DNA from: an uncultured Prochlorococcus sp.
Lineage (GTDB): Bacteria > Cyanobacteriota > Cyanobacteriia > PCC-6307 > Cyanobiaceae
DNA length: 48,376 bases
NCBI RefSeq assembly: GCF_902522795.1
Contig: NZ_CABYWZ010000014.1
Location: forward strand, 1 to 48,376
Direction of reading: 5' to 3'
A program made the position numbers and the translations under genes. Under the pieces are notes generated by a model. That model was given only the letters and a program-made list of their open reading frames with translations. It did not search any database and was not told the DNA's origin. Positions 47,095 to 48,376 of this stretch are shown here, one piece after another. How positions within the stretch are numbered: position 1 is the first letter of the stretch; each line of letters begins with the position of its first letter.

Positions 47095-48114
47095 ATTTCA
47101 AACTTAACCAGTAAAAATACAACAAAAAATACTAATCCTTCAAAAACATTTAATTGGCAAAAAGAGATTAAAAATTACGTAGATCCGCCAAGTTTTTGGA
47201 ATCCAACATTAGGTTTATTTTTTGGTGGTTATTTTCTCGCTTTTCTTAGCATATGGCAATGGTATAGAGGTGTTTGGCCTTTACCTTTACTTGTAGCCAC
47301 TGCTTTTTTAGCTTTACATATAGAAGGTACTGTTATTCATGATGCCTGTCATAAAGCTGCTCATCCAGTTCCTTGGATAAATCAAGCAATGGGCCATGGC
47401 TCAGCAATTCTATTAGGGTTTAGCTTCCCAGTTTTTACGAGAGTACATTTACAACACCACATTCATGTAAATCACCCCAAAAATGATCCGGATCATATTG
47501 TCAGTACTTTTGGTCCAATTTGGCTAATTGCTCCAAGATTTTTTTATCATGAGGTGTTTTTCTTTCAGAGAAAACTCTGGCGAAGATATGAATTACTACA
47601 ATGGGGAATTGAAAGATCCATATTTATAACAATCATATTGGCAGGTTTGAAATTTGACTTTATGAATTTAATTTATAATTTATGGTTCGGCCCAGCATTA
47701 ATGGTAGGGGTCACTCTAGGAATATTTTTTGATTATTTACCCCATAGACCATTTCGATCAAGAAATAAATGGATAAATTCTCGAGTTTATCCAAGCAAAT
47801 TTATGAATTTATTAATAATGGGACAAAATTACCATCTCATCCATCATCTTTGGCCTTCGATTCCTTGGTTTGAATACAAAATAGCTTATGAAAAAACTAA
47901 GCCTTTATTGAAAAAAAAAGGATCGCCTCAAAGGGTTGGGATATTTGAAAGTAAAGAAGACATTTTTAACTTTATTTATGATTTATTAATAGGCGTAAGG
48001 AGTCATAGCAAAAGGAGGGGGAAAATAAGAAAAATTATAAATTTATATCCAAGCTTTAAAATAAAAAAATTTTTATTAAAGATAGTCAACAAAACATTTA
48101 TTGGGAGCAACTAA
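47095..48114 (+). CDS. crtR: Beta-carotene hydroxylase, no standard start codon
   Basis: CrtR hydroxylates beta-carotene to zeaxanthin, the main photoprotective carotenoid of Prochlorococcus. The di-iron histidine clusters are visible: HDACHKAAH, HLQHHIHVNHP, HRPFR and HLIHHLWP. These are set between hydrophobic spans. The open frame begins after TAG at 47077 and holds no in-frame ATG, GTG or TTG until 47389, which is after the HDACH box and would destroy the enzyme. Possible starts are ATT at 47095 (used here, 339 residues) or ACG at 47092. The frame from 47095 gives LTSKNTTKNTNPSKT before NYVDPPSFWNPTLGL, as expected for the family. Confidence 0.85.
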   Translation: MSNLTSKNTTKNTNPSKTFNWQKEIKNYVDPPSFWNPTLGLFFGGYFLAFLSIWQWYRGVWPLPLLVATAFLALHIEGTVIHDACHKAAHPVPWINQAMGHGSAILLGFSFPVFTRVHLQHHIHVNHPKNDPDHIVSTFGPIWLIAPRFFYHEVFFFQRKLWRRYELLQWGIERSIFITIILAGLKFDFMNLIYNLWFGPALMVGVTLGIFFDYLPHRPFRSRNKWINSRVYPSKFMNLLIMGQNYHLIHHLWPSIPWFEYKIAYEKTKPLLKKKGSPQRVGIFESKEDIFNFIYDLLIGVRSHSKRRGKIRKIINLYPSFKIKKFLLKIVNKTFIGSN

Positions 48115-48119
48115 CTTAC

Positions 48120-48376
48120 TCATTCATTAATAATTTTTGGTACTTTAAAATAATTATCCTCTCTCGATGGACCCAATTCTAAAATTTCTTCAGTGCAATC
48201 AGAATTTTTCTTTTCATCTTTTCTAAATACATTTAAAACCTCTATAGCTCTTGTTGTACAGGGGACATCATCTGTATCAATTTTTTCAAGTTGTCTTATA
48301 TAATCCAATATTTTTTCTAATTGTTCTGCATGATTATCAATTTCATTCTTGTTAAGTTCTAATCTCGCTAAATGAG
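48120..48376 (-). CDS. gatC: Aspartyl/glutamyl-tRNA amidotransferase subunit C, cut by window edge
   Basis: GatC is the small scaffold subunit of GatCAB, which makes Gln-tRNA and Asn-tRNA by transamidation. The visible 84 codons read HLARLELNKNEIDNHAEQLE, then KILDYIRQLEKIDTDDVPCT, and end with PSREDNYFKVPKII. This covers nearly the whole GatC; only the short N-terminal helix start is outside the window. The conserved region DYIRQLEKIDTDDVP-x-T is diagnostic. The 3' end is five bases from the convergent crtR stop. Confidence 0.92.
   Translation of the reverse strand, partial: HLARLELNKNEIDNHAEQLEKILDYIRQLEKIDTDDVPCTTRAIEVLNVFRKDEKKNSDCTEEILELGPSREDNYFKVPKIINE

Noticed and set aside
47389..48114. 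crtR beginning at ATG 47389
   Set aside because: It would omit the first membrane spans and the HDACH iron-ligand motif, which are encoded in frame upstream.
1..48376. CRISPR array, prophage, insertion sequence or defence island
   Set aside because: I saw no regularly spaced repeats, transposase, integrase or toxin-antitoxin genes. The gene content is housekeeping throughout.

Overview
The window looks like a piece of the core chromosome of a high-light-adapted Prochlorococcus, or a very close relative. The DNA is strongly AT-rich and the genes are tightly packed, often overlapping. It carries cyanobacterial photosystem II genes (psbK, psbI, psbN, psbH), a magnesium-chelatase subunit (chlD), beta-carotene hydroxylase (crtR), ntcA, an ammonium transporter, and several DUF families known mainly from cyanobacteria. 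I saw no phage, insertion sequence, CRISPR array or genomic-island signature. Almost every gene is a recognisable housekeeping gene.

Layout. 1-10.7 kb: chlD (cut by the left edge), folK, a Nudix hydrolase, DNA photolyase, a DegT-type aminotransferase, a thioredoxin-like protein, fabI, hisB, an apocarotenoid oxygenase, rdgB and a phosphohexomutase. 10.7-19.4 kb: a RecB-like/DEDD nuclease, ygfZ, pyrE, tRNA-Met, a CorC-type CBS membrane protein, a Gfo/Idh/MocA oxidoreductase, psbK, tgt, cobS and a sensor histidine kinase. 19.4-28.8 kb: a DUF3155 gene behind a structured leader, an esterase, purH, a DoxX protein, ispH, the ammonium transporter with an NtcA-type promoter, sfsA, murJ and two small hypothetical genes. 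28.8-34.5 kb: tRNA-Arg, glyA, cinA, leuC, leuD, psbI, psbN and psbH. 34.5-43.3 kb: pth, a DUF3146 protein, a RuvC-like protein paired with a DUF3084 protein, ntcA with its own NtcA box, a CobA-like protein without a P-loop, dcd, thyX, a TxlA-like thioredoxin, glmM, trmB, a DUF3177 protein and a small hypothetical. 43.3-48.4 kb: ileS, a membrane protein, tRNA-Leu, crtR and gatC (cut by the right edge).

Functional threads. Nitrogen control shows in ntcA and amt, both with near-ideal NtcA promoters. Photosynthesis is represented by chlD, the psb genes, crtR, ispH and carotenoid cleavage. Nucleotide metabolism is covered by pyrE, purH, dcd, thyX, rdgB and Nudix. Envelope synthesis is covered by fabI, glmM and murJ, and translation by ileS, pth, tgt, trmB, gatC and three tRNAs.

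I did not find a clear new defence or mobile system. The best second-look items are the structured leader before the DUF3155 gene, crtR with no ATG/GTG/TTG start, the P-loop-less CobA-like gene beside ntcA, the nuclease whose RecB half looks degenerate, and a GTA-N8-TAC palindrome at the tRNA-Met/pyrE junction. Every intergenic gap is shorter than 300 bases once the small psb genes and the full crtR are counted.
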